A stretch of DNA of 64,000 bases from Candidatus Eisenbergiella stercoravium (GCA_019113175.1 DXHY01000031.1:22354-86353), one strand, 5' to 3'; shown: positions 43,107 to 52,048, counted from the first letter of the stretch. Program-made: numbers and translations. The notes: a model not told the origin generated them from the sequence alone.

Positions 43107-44243
43107 TTATTCAATCGTCCCCCCGCCGAGCACGTACTCTCCGTCGTAGAACACCACAGCCTGTCCGGGGGTCACCGCACGGACGGGCTCATCAAAGGTG
43201 ACGCGCAGGCGGTCCGGGCCGATGCGCTCCATCAGGCAGGGCGCTCCCGCATGGGCATAGCGGATCTTGGCGACCGCGCGGCGCGGCTCTGTCAGATCCG
43301 GGATGGCCATGAAATTCAGGCCGCTGCAGGTCAGATGGTCCGTAAACACATCCTGCGCCTCTCCGATCACCACCTCATTGGTTTCCGGACGGATGGCGGT
43401 CACGAATACGGGATGGCCCATGGACAGGTTCAAGCCCTTGCGCTGCCCCACCGTATAGTGGGTGATTCCTTTATGACGGCCCAGCACTTCTCCTGACTCG
43501 GAAACGAAATTGCCGGGTCCGGGAACCTGGCCGCCCCGCTCCCGTTCAATGAAGGCCGCGTAATCGTGATCCGGGATGAAGCAGATTTCCTGGCTGTCCT
43601 TTTTATGGGCGACGGGAAGCCCTGCATCCTGTGCCATCTGCCGGATCTGCTCCTTGGTGTAAGCCCCCACGGGCATCAGCGTGTGCGCCAGCTGATCCTG
43701 GGTCAGCGCATAGAGAGCGTAGGTCTGATCCTTTCTGGCCGTCACCGAATTGCGGATGCAGAAACGGCCGTTTTCCAGCCGGTCGATCCTGGCGTAATGG
43801 CCGGTGGCGATATAATCAGCTCCAATGGCCAGGCACTTGTTCAGCAGAGCCTCCCACTTCACATAACGGTTGCAGGCGATGCAGGGATTCGGGGTCCTTC
43901 CATGCAGATATTCCTCCACGAAATAATCCATCACATGCTGCCGGAATTCCTTTTTGAAATTCATCACATAATAGGGAATGCCCAGATGATCCGCCACTCT
44001 CCTGGCGTCCTCCACCGCGCTCAGGCCGCAGCAGCCCGTATCCTCCCGGCCGTCATCTGCGCTCCGCGGGTCCCTGGAAACGGAACAGGCACAGTTTCTC
44101 TGTGCCCCGTTCCGTTCGTCCTGCCAGATCTGCATGGTGACGCCGATCACTTCATATCCCTGCTCCTTCAACAGCAGGGCCGCCACGGAGGAGTCCACCC
44201 CTCCGGACATTCCCACGATCACTTTCGGACCAATATTAGCCAT
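43107..44243 (-). CDS. mnmA: tRNA-specific 2-thiouridylase
   Basis: A 378-residue enzyme that thiolates the wobble uridine (s2U34) of tRNA-Lys, Glu and Gln. The PP-loop ATP-binding motif is GMSGGVDSS (about residues 10-18). The two catalytic cysteines are in NPCIACNRYVKW and in SQEICFIPD. The sulfur comes from the cysteine desulfurase encoded two genes upstream. The ATG at 44243 is two bases after the nifU stop; GAGGAAGA lies within nifU. An earlier in-frame codon at 44345 lies inside nifU and is not used. Confidence 0.95.
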   Translation of the reverse strand: MANIGPKVIVGMSGGVDSSVAALLLKEQGYEVIGVTMQIWQDERNGAQRNCACSVSRDPRSADDGREDTGCCGLSAVEDARRVADHLGIPYYVMNFKKEFRQHVMDYFVEEYLHGRTPNPCIACNRYVKWEALLNKCLAIGADYIATGHYARIDRLENGRFCIRNSVTARKDQTYALYALTQDQLAHTLMPVGAYTKEQIRQMAQDAGLPVAHKKDSQEICFIPDHDYAAFIERERGGQVPGPGNFVSESGEVLGRHKGITHYTVGQRKGLNLSMGHPVFVTAIRPETNEVVIGEAQDVFTDHLTCSGLNFMAIPDLTEPRRAVAKIRYAHAGAPCLMERIGPDRLRVTFDEPVRAVTPGQAVVFYDGEYVLGGGTIE

Positions 44244-44245
44244 GA

Positions 44246-44689
44246 TTAATATTCTTCCTCTTCCTGCTCTTCTCCCTCGTGGATGTCGGACTTGGGCTTC
44301 TCCAGTCCCTCGATCACAATGCCCTTCTTCTGTGCGTAATCCCACAGGGCTGCGTGGATCGCTTCCTCCGCCAGCAGGGAGCAGTGCACCTTCACCGGCG
44401 GAAGGCCGTCCAGCGCCTCCATCACCGCCTTATTCGTCACCTGCATGGCCTCCTGGACCGTCTTTCCCTTCACCAGCTCCGTCGCCATGCTGCTTGTCGC
44501 CACAGCCGCTCCGCAGCCGAAGGTTTTAAATTTCACATCACGGATGATCCCGTCGTCGTCAATATCCAGAAAGATTCTCATGATATCTCCGCACTTTGCG
44601 TTTCCAACCGTTCCGACGCCGCTGGCGTTCTCTATCTCACCCACGTTTCTGGGATGCTCAAAATGATCCATTACCTTTTCACTGTACAT
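44246..44689 (-). CDS. nifU: NifU/IscU-like iron-sulfur scaffold protein
   Basis: A 147-residue scaffold on which Fe-S clusters are built. The three conserved cysteines are in GNAKCGD (Cys33), KTFGCGAA (about Cys59) and KVHCSLLA (about Cys103). An acidic tail (EGEEQEEEEY) ends the protein. It lies 80 bases downstream of nifS and is coupled to mnmA. It receives sulfur from NifS. AGAGGT precedes the ATG at 44689. Confidence 0.94.
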   Translation of the reverse strand: MYSEKVMDHFEHPRNVGEIENASGVGTVGNAKCGDIMRIFLDIDDDGIIRDVKFKTFGCGAAVATSSMATELVKGKTVQEAMQVTNKAVMEALDGLPPVKVHCSLLAEEAIHAALWDYAQKKGIVIEGLEKPKSDIHEGEEQEEEEY

Positions 44690-44769
44690 TTATTTTTACC
44701 TCTTTTCTTTCCCGAATTAATTTTTACCGTCTGGAAAGGCCGGCATTTTCCCGCCTCCGGCGGCACCAC

Positions 44770-45951
44770 TCATTTCTGTTTCTTGATGAAATCCTCATAC
44801 AGAGGGGACATATCCCTGAGTCTCGCCACAATTTCCTTAATCGCCTCCACCGTGGCATCCATTTCCTCCTTCGTATTTTCCTCGCTGAGGGTCAGACGAA
44901 GGGAGCCATGGGCAATTTCATGGGGAAGCCCGATGGCAAGCAGCACATGGGAAGGGTCCAGCGAGCCTGAGGTACAGGCGGAACCGCTGGAAGCGCAGAT
45001 ACCTCTCATATCAAGCATGATGAGAAGGGATTCTCCCTCCACAAACTGAAAGCTGAAGTTCACATTGTTGGGGAGTCTGCGGGTACGGTCTCCATTCAGG
45101 CGGCAGTAGGGAATTTCTTCCTCAATCCGGCGGATCAGATAATCCCGGAGTTCAATCTCCTTTTTCGTCTTTTCCTCCATCCGGGCAAAGGCGCGTTCAC
45201 TGGCGGCGCCAAGGCCCACGATGCCCGGTACGTTTTCTGTACCCGCACGTCTGTTTCTCTCCTGCGCCCCGCCGTGGATAAAGGAACGGGTCTTTAAGCC
45301 CTTACGGATATAGAGGAAGCCGATTCCCTTTGGACCGTTCAGCTTATGGGCGCTGGCGCTGAGCATGTCGATCTGATATTCGTCCACATTGATGGGAAGC
45401 TGTCCGTACGCCTGCACCGCGTCCGTATGGAACAGAATACCGTGTTCCTTCGCAATCCGCCCGATCTCTTTAATGGGCTGAATCGTTCCGATCTCATTAT
45501 TGGCAAACATGACGGAGATGAGTATCGTATCCGGACGGATCGCCCTTTCCAGCTCGTCCAGCTTCAGAATGCCGTTCTCATCCACGCCCACATAAGTGAC
45601 CTCAAATCCTCTCTTCTCCAGGTATTCACAGGTATGCAGCACTGCATGATGCTCGATGGCGGAAGTGATGATATGTTTTCCCTTCTGCGCGTAGGCCTCT
45701 GCGGTCGCCTTGATGGCCCAGTTATCCGCCTCGGTACCTCCCGCGGTAAAATAGATCTCATTATTCGCTGCGCCAAGGCTCTTTGCAATGGATTCCCGCG
45801 CCTCGCTGACCGCCTTTTTGCTTTCCGTTCCCAGCGAATAGATGCTGCTGGGATTTCCATAATGCTCCGAAAAATAGGGAAGCATGGCTTCCACCACCTC
45901 CGGCGCCGTTTTCGTCGTCGCCGCATTATCCAGATAAATTAACTGTTTCAT
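44770..45951 (-). CDS. nifS: Cysteine desulfurase
   Basis: A 393-residue class V aminotransferase-fold PLP enzyme that takes sulfur from cysteine as a persulfide. The PLP lysine is in SASAHKLNGPKG (about residue 201) and the catalytic Cys in ASSGSACTSGSLDPSHV (about residue 325), a class I (NifS/IscS-like) loop. It supplies sulfur to NifU and MnmA in the same operon. The ATG at 45951 follows AAGGAG at seven bases; longer in-frame forms run into the promoter and are not used. Confidence 0.95.
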   Translation of the reverse strand: MKQLIYLDNAATTKTAPEVVEAMLPYFSEHYGNPSSIYSLGTESKKAVSEARESIAKSLGAANNEIYFTAGGTEADNWAIKATAEAYAQKGKHIITSAIEHHAVLHTCEYLEKRGFEVTYVGVDENGILKLDELERAIRPDTILISVMFANNEIGTIQPIKEIGRIAKEHGILFHTDAVQAYGQLPINVDEYQIDMLSASAHKLNGPKGIGFLYIRKGLKTRSFIHGGAQERNRRAGTENVPGIVGLGAASERAFARMEEKTKKEIELRDYLIRRIEEEIPYCRLNGDRTRRLPNNVNFSFQFVEGESLLIMLDMRGICASSGSACTSGSLDPSHVLLAIGLPHEIAHGSLRLTLSEENTKEEMDATVEAIKEIVARLRDMSPLYEDFIKKQK

Positions 45952-45976
45952 TCTATTCTCCTTAATTCCTACTAAA

Positions 45977-46026
45977 TTACTTCGTTTTCCTGAAGTAACT
46001 ATACCATTGCCTCCGCGTTCTGTCAA
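45977..46026 (-). promoter_or_regulatory. nifS promoter with overlapping inverted-repeat operator
   Basis: On the minus strand TTGACA (46021-46026), 17 bp and TATAGT (45998-46003) form a near-consensus promoter. An inverted repeat, TTACTTC and GAAGTAA with an eight-base gap (45977-45998), touches the -10 box and covers the start site. This is where a repressor such as an Rrf2/IscR-type Fe-S sensor could sit; no such regulator gene is in the window. Confidence 0.7.
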
Positions 46027-46074
46027 CTGCCCTGATTGCATATATTTACCAAAAGAGCTTTATTCGGTGACATC

Positions 46075-47481
46075 ATGCTGCATTCTCATGGAAAGGAACA
46101 TACTTCCGTATTCCCGTCTCCGCTGCTTCGAAGGCTGAAAAATCCCTTCATCGCCGGTACGCTGATCTTAACCGTCACAGGGCTTGTCAGCCGTCTGGTC
46201 GGTTTTTTTTACCGCATTTTTCTCTCCCGCATGTTTGGTGAAGAAAACATCGGCATCTATCAGCTTATCAGCCCGGTCATGTCTCTGGTTTTCTCCTTCA
46301 GCACCGCGGGAATTCAGAACGCGGTGTCCAAATTTGCGGCCGGAAAGGAAGCCTCCCATGACGGCAGAGCCGGTATCCGAGTGCTGTTCACAGGGTTTCT
46401 TTTCTCCCTGCCCTCTTCTCTTCTATGCACGGCCGTTATTTTCTGCGGTGCCGACTTCATAGCAGAGCGGCTTCTTTTTGAGTCCCGCTGTGCGCCTTTG
46501 CTGCGCATCGCGGCTCTTTCCTTCCCCTTCTCCGCCGTTCATTCCTGTATCAACGGCTACTTTTACGGTCTGCGCAAGGCCGCCGTTCCTGCATCCGCAC
46601 AGCTCATGGAACAGTTTGTGCGGGTGGGAAGCGTCTACCTGATCTCCCTTGCCGCCCTGCAGGAGGGCAGCGAGCTGTCCGTTTCCGTCGCGGCGGCCGG
46701 CCTGGTCATCGGAGAAATGGCCTCCATGCTCCTGACCATCTGCGCCGTGCGCATCCACTTTTCCAGGCATTCCATTTCCCGGCACAGAAGACCTTCCCCG
46801 CACGATCCGCTGTCCGCCCGGAAAAAGCAGCTTTTTTCTCTGTCAGGGCAGATGCTCTCTTTTTCCGCCCCGCTGTGTCTGAACAGGCTCTGCATCAACA
46901 TCCTGCAGGCCATCGAAGCGGCCTGCATCCCTGCCAAGCTGCAGGTCTACGGTTATTCTGTCAGCGAATCCCTGAGCGTATACGGCGTACTCACCGGAAT
47001 GGCTCTTCCCCTGATCCTTTTTCCCGGCACCCTGACCAATTCCGTTTCCGTCCTGCTCATGCCGGCCATATCTGAGGCGGATTCCGCCAATAACCATCGC
47101 ATGATCGGGCAGACCGTCAGGAAATGTATCCTCTACTGCCTCCTTCTCGGCGGAATCTGCAGCTTTCTGTTTCTGTGCGCGGGGGAAATGATCGGCGCCC
47201 TCCTGTTCGACAGCCGTCTGGCCGGCCAGCTCATCGTGATGATGGGATTTCTCTGTCCCTTTCTCTATCTGAACACCACGCTCACCAGCATCCTGCACGG
47301 CCTTGGGAAAACCGGCTACACCTTCGGCCTGAGCATGTCCAGCCTGCTTCTGCGCCTGCTCTTCGTCTTTCAGGCCATTCCCGTCTACGGCATGAAGGGC
47401 TATCTCATCGGAATGCTTCTGGGCCAGCTGCTCACCACTGTTTTCAGCCTGATCCCTCTGAAGCGATACTGCATGCCCTGA
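46075..47481 (+). CDS. SpoVB-like membrane protein of the MATE/MOP flippase superfamily
   Basis: A 468-residue protein with about 14 predicted helices. The N-terminal LTVTGLVSRLVGFFYRIFLSRMFGEENIGIYQL segment is diagnostic of the SpoVB/polysaccharide-biosynthesis branch. Members move lipid-linked precursors across the membrane; SpoVB is needed for the spore cortex. The ATG at 46075 has a modest GGTGAC site; an upstream TTG at 46036 is an alternative. It is divergent from nifS. Confidence 0.88.
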   Translation: MLHSHGKEHTSVFPSPLLRRLKNPFIAGTLILTVTGLVSRLVGFFYRIFLSRMFGEENIGIYQLISPVMSLVFSFSTAGIQNAVSKFAAGKEASHDGRAGIRVLFTGFLFSLPSSLLCTAVIFCGADFIAERLLFESRCAPLLRIAALSFPFSAVHSCINGYFYGLRKAAVPASAQLMEQFVRVGSVYLISLAALQEGSELSVSVAAAGLVIGEMASMLLTICAVRIHFSRHSISRHRRPSPHDPLSARKKQLFSLSGQMLSFSAPLCLNRLCINILQAIEAACIPAKLQVYGYSVSESLSVYGVLTGMALPLILFPGTLTNSVSVLLMPAISEADSANNHRMIGQTVRKCILYCLLLGGICSFLFLCAGEMIGALLFDSRLAGQLIVMMGFLCPFLYLNTTLTSILHGLGKTGYTFGLSMSSLLLRLLFVFQAIPVYGMKGYLIGMLLGQLLTTVFSLIPLKRYCMP

Positions 47482-47568
47482 CAGAAAAGCGGAGCGCGGC
47501 TTTGCGAATGGCGCGGAGTGAACTGTAGCGGATCAGTCCGTGCAGAAACCACAGGATAAGTCCGCCCC

Positions 47569-47597
47569 TTGCAACCTCCGGTTTTCTATATTATAAT
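47569..47597 (+). promoter_or_regulatory. Promoter of the DAHP synthase gene
   Basis: TTGCAA (47569-47574), 17 bp and a perfect TATAAT (47592-47597). The start would be near 47604, right at an 8-bp hairpin (GCGGCCCT / AGGGCCGC, 47602-47629); TTTTT follows ten bases later. The leader is about 107 bases. Confidence 0.8.
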
Positions 47598-47710
47598 GGA
47601 CGCGGCCCTTTTGCAGGCATCAGGGCCGCAGGACACAGCTTTTTCGAATGCCTTTTATACAGCATCCGGTTATATGTTTTTCAGTTTACAGATGAGGAGA
47701 TCAGAAAAAT

Positions 47711-48739
47711 ATGAGTTTTAAGTTTATCAGAAAGCTTCCCACCCCGGAAGAAATCAGAAGAGATTATGCCGTTCCGGAACGGATCGTCCGGCTGAAGGAG
47801 GAACGGGATCAGGAAATCAGGGATGTATTCACCGGAAAAAGCAACAAATTTCTTGTTATCATCGGCCCCTGCTCCGCCGACAATGAAGACGCGGTCTGCG
47901 ATTACGTTTCCAGACTCGCCCGCGTTAACGAAAAGGTAAAGGACAGGCTGATCCTGATTCCCAGAGTATATACCAACAAACCCCGTACCACCGGAGACGG
48001 CTACAAAGGACTCATCCATCAGCCGGATCCGGAAAAAAAGCCGGATTTTCTGCAGGGTCTCATCGCCATGCGGAAAATGCATATCCATACGGTGGAGGTG
48101 TCCGGCCTGACCTGCGCGGACGAGATGCTCTATCCGGAAAACTGGAGATATGTCTCCGATATTCTTTCCTATGTTGCCATCGGCGCCCGTTCCGTGGAAG
48201 ACCAGCAGCACCGCCTCGCGACCAGCGGATTTGATGTTCCCGCCGGGATGAAAAATCCCACCAGCGGAGATTTTTCCGTCATGCTCAACTCCGTCTATGC
48301 TGCTCAGCATCCCCACTCCTTCATTTACCGGGGCTGGGAGGTCAGCACCACCGGGAACGACCTGGCGCATACGGTTCTTCGTGGCGCCACCAACAAGCAC
48401 GGCAGAAATATCCCCAACTATCACTATGAGGATCTGAACCTGCTTCTGACCCTGTACAACGAAAGAGATCTGAAGAATCCGGCGTGCATCATCGACGCCA
48501 ACCACAGCAATTCGGACAAGCAGCACAAACAGCAGATCCGTATCGTTAAGGAGGTCATGCACAGCCGGAAGCTGAATCATGACATCCACACCCTGGTCAA
48601 GGGCGTCATGATTGAAAGCTATATTGAAGAGGGCTGCCAGAAGGTGGGCGGCGGTGTTTACGGAAAATCCATCACCGATCCCTGCCTGTCCTGGGAGGAT
48701 TCGGAACGTCTGATCTACGATATCGCGGAATACGAATAA
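47711..48739 (+). CDS. aroF: 3-deoxy-7-phosphoheptulonate (DAHP) synthase, class I
   Basis: A 342-residue enzyme joining phosphoenolpyruvate and erythrose 4-phosphate in the first step of aromatic amino acid synthesis. The motifs IIGPCSAD, RVYTNKPRTT, GARSVEDQQHR, KNPTSGD and DANHSNSDK give the substrate and metal sites of the AroFGH type. No fused chorismate mutase or ACT domain is present. The ATG at 47711 has GAGGAG upstream at about 12 bases. The gene letter (F, G or H) cannot be chosen by sequence. Confidence 0.94.
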   Translation: MSFKFIRKLPTPEEIRRDYAVPERIVRLKEERDQEIRDVFTGKSNKFLVIIGPCSADNEDAVCDYVSRLARVNEKVKDRLILIPRVYTNKPRTTGDGYKGLIHQPDPEKKPDFLQGLIAMRKMHIHTVEVSGLTCADEMLYPENWRYVSDILSYVAIGARSVEDQQHRLATSGFDVPAGMKNPTSGDFSVMLNSVYAAQHPHSFIYRGWEVSTTGNDLAHTVLRGATNKHGRNIPNYHYEDLNLLLTLYNERDLKNPACIIDANHSNSDKQHKQQIRIVKEVMHSRKLNHDIHTLVKGVMIESYIEEGCQKVGGGVYGKSITDPCLSWEDSERLIYDIAEYE

Positions 48740-48756
48740 TTCCGGCCGGAACATTT

Positions 48757-48820
48757 CAGGGCCGGGTATGATCCAGTACGCTGTGATCATACCCGGCCCT
48801 GTTCAGAATGCTTCTTTTTT
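48757..48820 (+). terminator. Rho-independent terminator of the DAHP synthase gene
   Basis: A 17-bp perfect stem (48757-48773 with 48785-48801; GC-rich, 11-base loop) just after the stop, with CTTCTTTTTT about ten bases further on. Confidence 0.82.
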
Positions 48821-48847
48821 GCAGGCCCTCTTTTTATGCCTGATTCT

Positions 48848-49534
48848 TTATCCCTTCCAGTCTCCGCTGATCCGCAGGCCGGCCGTTTCCGTAACGGGCA
48901 GGGAAAAGAGAATGGATTTTGCCTTACTCTCCATTCCGGCCTTTTCCATGATGGACTTCATGATCTCATTCTTTTTCTCCGACCTCGCCACAATGAAGGT
49001 CATCTCCTTTTCCTCGGCCAGCGTCACGCCGAGAAACTTTTCCGCCTTCTCCATTCCCGTTCCTCTGGCATGAACTACCGTTCCACCACCGGCTCCGGCA
49101 GCCCTGGCCGCCTCCATCACCAGGTTGTTATATCCATAATTGGAAATCACAATAAGAAGCTCATACTCTGTATTTTTCAATTCCGATTCCTCCTCCTTCT
49201 CATATTCCTGTCCGGCAAGAAGATACCGGAACGCCTTTCCGCCGCCCACGCTGCTGACCGGGACGATAAAGGAAATTCCCGTGCCGGGTACGTCAATGTT
49301 CAGCTTCTGCTCCATCTGTCCCTTCACGTGATGCCAGGATTCCTGAGTCACCACGGTAAAAATGACGATTTTTTCCCGGCTTTCCATACCGAAATAATCC
49401 AGCATTTCACTGCTCGCCGTACCGGTTCCAAGCGTCAGCAGCATCACCGGGAGACGCTCTGCCTTAAACAGGGAGGAAAACCGCTCCCCATGATTTCTTC
49501 CTGTTATGGTTACCATACAATATACACTGCTCAC
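48848..49534 (-). CDS. PII-like signalling protein paired with DUF1538 transporter
   Basis: A 228-residue protein with two PII-like ferredoxin-fold halves. The second half (about residues 125-228) is clear: VISNYGYNNLVMEAARAAGAGGGTVVHARGTG and later MTFIVARSEKKNEIMKSI. The first half resembles it only loosely. Such proteins probably sense a nucleotide or other small ligand and regulate the membrane protein encoded just upstream. The start is a GTG at 49534, six bases after GGGAG. The gene begins 38 bases after the DUF1538 stop, so they form an operon. Confidence 0.75.
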   Translation of the reverse strand: MSSVYCMVTITGRNHGERFSSLFKAERLPVMLLTLGTGTASSEMLDYFGMESREKIVIFTVVTQESWHHVKGQMEQKLNIDVPGTGISFIVPVSSVGGGKAFRYLLAGQEYEKEEESELKNTEYELLIVISNYGYNNLVMEAARAAGAGGGTVVHARGTGMEKAEKFLGVTLAEEKEMTFIVARSEKKNEIMKSIMEKAGMESKAKSILFSLPVTETAGLRISGDWKG

Positions 49535-49572
49535 GATCCGCTCCCATCCGCGCAGCCGCGCAACTCATCATC

Positions 49573-51108
49573 CTACAGTTCAATGATCTCCATATCTCCC
49601 ATTCCGTCAAAGGCAGATACATATGTTTCCAAACCTTCCTTCTCGGCCTTTGCCGCTCTTGTCCGGAACACCAGACCAAGAATCTGAATGGTGATCAACG
49701 GAGTCATCGCCACCATCGCCACCACGCCGAATGCGTCCGTAATAATATTACCGCCAACCGCCGAGCACGCTCCCATGGCAAAGGGCAGCAGGAAGGTCGC
49801 TGTCATCGGTCCGGAAGCCACTCCGCCTGAGTCAAAGGCAATCGCGGTAAAGATCTTTGGAACGAAGAATGACAGGCTGAGCGCGATAAAATAGCCGGGA
49901 ATGATGAACCAGAAAATGGAAAGTCCCGTCAGAACACGGATCATGGCAAGCCCCAGCGAAACGGACACGCCGATGGAAAGGCTCAATCCCATGGCTCCGG
50001 AAGAAATCGCGCCATCCGTGATTTCTTCAACCTGTTTTGTCAGAACGAATACGGCAGGCTCCGCACGTACAATAAAATAGCCGATCAACATTCCGATGGG
50101 AACAATAACCCACCGGAAGGGAAGAGCCGCGAGCACCTGGCCAAGATAATTACCGGCAGGGCTGAAGCCGACGTTCACACCGGTCAGAAACAGAACCAGC
50201 CCCACATAGGTATAAATCAGACCGATTCCGATTTTCAACAGACTCTTCATCGGAACCAGCCGGAAAATCACCTGAAACAGTCCGAAAAACAGGACGATAG
50301 GAAGCAGGGAAACGGCCATCTCCTTCATGTACTCAGGCAGCTCCTTCAGGAAATACCTGCACAGCTCCACTGAATTCGAAAACTCCGGAATGGCTTCCGG
50401 AACATATTCATAGCTTTCCGGATGATAAATCAGCCCCAGAATCAGCACGGCCAGAATCGGCCCTATGGAACAGAGCGCCACCAGACCGAAGCTGTCGTCC
50501 GACGCATGTCTGTCATTTCGGATCGCCGCAATACCAATACCCAGAGCCATGATGAACGGAACCGTCATCGGCCCCGTAGTAACGCCGCCGGAATCAAAGG
50601 CAACGGCAAGGAAGTTGTCCGGTACCAAAAAAGCCAGTCCAAATACGATCAGATAGAAAATTACGAGCATAGGCGGGAGAGCGATTCCAAAAAGCATGCG
50701 CAGCAACGCCACTACCAGGAAAATGCCGACTCCCACAGCCACCGCAATAATCAGGATCATGTTAGGTACAGAGGGTACCTGCTCTGCCAGTACCTGGAGA
50801 TCCGGCTCCGAAACGGTGATGATAAACCCCAGCACAAAGCCCATCAAAACCATAATCCACAGCTTTCTGGTCTTTGTCATGCAGGTTCCCACGCGCTCGC
50901 CCATCGGAGTCATGGACATATCCACGCCCAGCGTGAACAGAATCATCCCTGCCATCAAAAGGACCGCCCCGACCAGGAATGCCATAAGAATTCCCGGCGA
51001 AATCGGTGCGATGCTGAAACAGAGGATCAGTACGATCCCTATGACCGGAAGCACGGCTTTCCCCGTCTCCACTGCTTTTTCCATGAGAATTGTCTGAAAT
51101 ACTTTCAA
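49573..51108 (-). CDS. DUF1538 integral membrane protein (tandem repeat)
   Basis: A 511-residue membrane protein with two related halves, each with about six helices. The repeated elements include FDSGGVTTGPMTVPFIMALG (about residue 172) and FDSGGVASGPMTATFLLPF (about residue 432), plus LGVDMSMTPMGERVG and TGVNVGFSPAGNYLG. The tandem inverted-repeat plan suggests a transporter, but the substrate is unknown. The start is probably a TTG at 51108 with AAAGGCAGTGG upstream; an ATG eight codons later lacks a site. Confidence 0.82.
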   Translation of the reverse strand: MKVFQTILMEKAVETGKAVLPVIGIVLILCFSIAPISPGILMAFLVGAVLLMAGMILFTLGVDMSMTPMGERVGTCMTKTRKLWIMVLMGFVLGFIITVSEPDLQVLAEQVPSVPNMILIIAVAVGVGIFLVVALLRMLFGIALPPMLVIFYLIVFGLAFLVPDNFLAVAFDSGGVTTGPMTVPFIMALGIGIAAIRNDRHASDDSFGLVALCSIGPILAVLILGLIYHPESYEYVPEAIPEFSNSVELCRYFLKELPEYMKEMAVSLLPIVLFFGLFQVIFRLVPMKSLLKIGIGLIYTYVGLVLFLTGVNVGFSPAGNYLGQVLAALPFRWVIVPIGMLIGYFIVRAEPAVFVLTKQVEEITDGAISSGAMGLSLSIGVSVSLGLAMIRVLTGLSIFWFIIPGYFIALSLSFFVPKIFTAIAFDSGGVASGPMTATFLLPFAMGACSAVGGNIITDAFGVVAMVAMTPLITIQILGLVFRTRAAKAEKEGLETYVSAFDGMGDMEIIEL

Positions 51109-51186
51109 ATGTCCACTGCCTTTCTGCTGGTGTGCGGCCGAATGGCCTAAATGACGTTTACCATGAAATGAAAAGAACTTTTACTT

Positions 51187-51195
51187 AGTATAACA
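51187..51195 (-). promoter_or_regulatory. Extended -10 promoter of the DUF1538 gene
   Basis: TGTTATACT on the minus strand about 80 bases before the start codon; TTTCGA lies 17 bp upstream as a weak -35. Confidence 0.5.
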
Positions 51196-51324
51196 TTAAA
51201 TGAATAAAATCGAAAGAAAAAATCAGAAATTTTATGTTTTTTTAACAGCAGTACCGTAACAGCCTGCAGAAATCCGTTCTTTCAGTGCAGACACTTTTTT
51301 TCTGTTCCGGTCCTTTTCTCTGCC

Positions 51325-51948
51325 TCAAGGGCAGAACAGGAAAAAGAGCCTGCTCAGGATGGAAGGATTCACATAGCCTTCCAGCATACATCCGCAGAGA
51401 AGCGCACAGAAAATCAGAAGCAGTATTCCACCGTCCCCGGACAGATGGAAAACTTTTCCCATTGAAGCCCTTCTTCCGTTCCTGTTCCGTCCGGGCGAGA
51501 CACACCAGCCGCACAGCAGCCAGAAAGCGGGTACAAGCAGAAGCGCCTGCGGAAAGATCCCGCCTGCAAACAGCATGATTCCCCGAATTCCGTATCTGAG
51601 AGCGAGCACTGAAAGCAGAGTTCCCGCACAGAAGCCGCTCCACAGGAGGAAAAGACAGACTGCGGCTCCTCCCGCCCCCGCGGCTGCTGCCAGTACAAGA
51701 AGTACAGCAGGAAGCAGCCGTTGTCTCAGGCAGTAGAGCATAAGCCCCTTCCTGTTTATTTCAAGTGTGCCGATCCATTCCAGACTGTCGGAAGTCAGAA
51801 AAGAAGTATTCTGGACCAGCCCCTCCTGTCCGATGAAGATCAGAGCCATCCCCAACAGAAAGCCTGCCAGGAAAACTGCAGCCCCCAGACGGCTGAATCC
51901 GGGCGAAATCCGGGATAAAAATTCAGTTTTCCGCCCATACTCCCGCAT
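51325..51948 (-). CDS. spoIIM: Stage II sporulation protein M-like membrane protein
   Basis: A 207-residue protein with five or so predicted helices. The pattern YGIRGIMLFAGGIFPQALLLVPAFWLL and the C-terminal LEGYVNPSIL are those of SpoIIM, which works with SpoIID and SpoIIP in engulfment of the forespore. Those partners are not in the window. The ATG at 51948 is preferred (AGGAGG six bases upstream); an ATG two codons earlier overlaps the site. A stand-alone gene between the DUF1538 and NUDIX genes. Confidence 0.85.
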   Translation of the reverse strand: MREYGRKTEFLSRISPGFSRLGAAVFLAGFLLGMALIFIGQEGLVQNTSFLTSDSLEWIGTLEINRKGLMLYCLRQRLLPAVLLVLAAAAGAGGAAVCLFLLWSGFCAGTLLSVLALRYGIRGIMLFAGGIFPQALLLVPAFWLLCGWCVSPGRNRNGRRASMGKVFHLSGDGGILLLIFCALLCGCMLEGYVNPSILSRLFFLFCP

Positions 51949-52048
51949 CAGCATCCTCCTGCCCTTTCATGCCTTCAGCCGTCTTTCTCTCATTATATGC
52001 ATATCCCCCGGAAAACTATGCTCTCCAGGAGCATTCCGGATGTATGTC

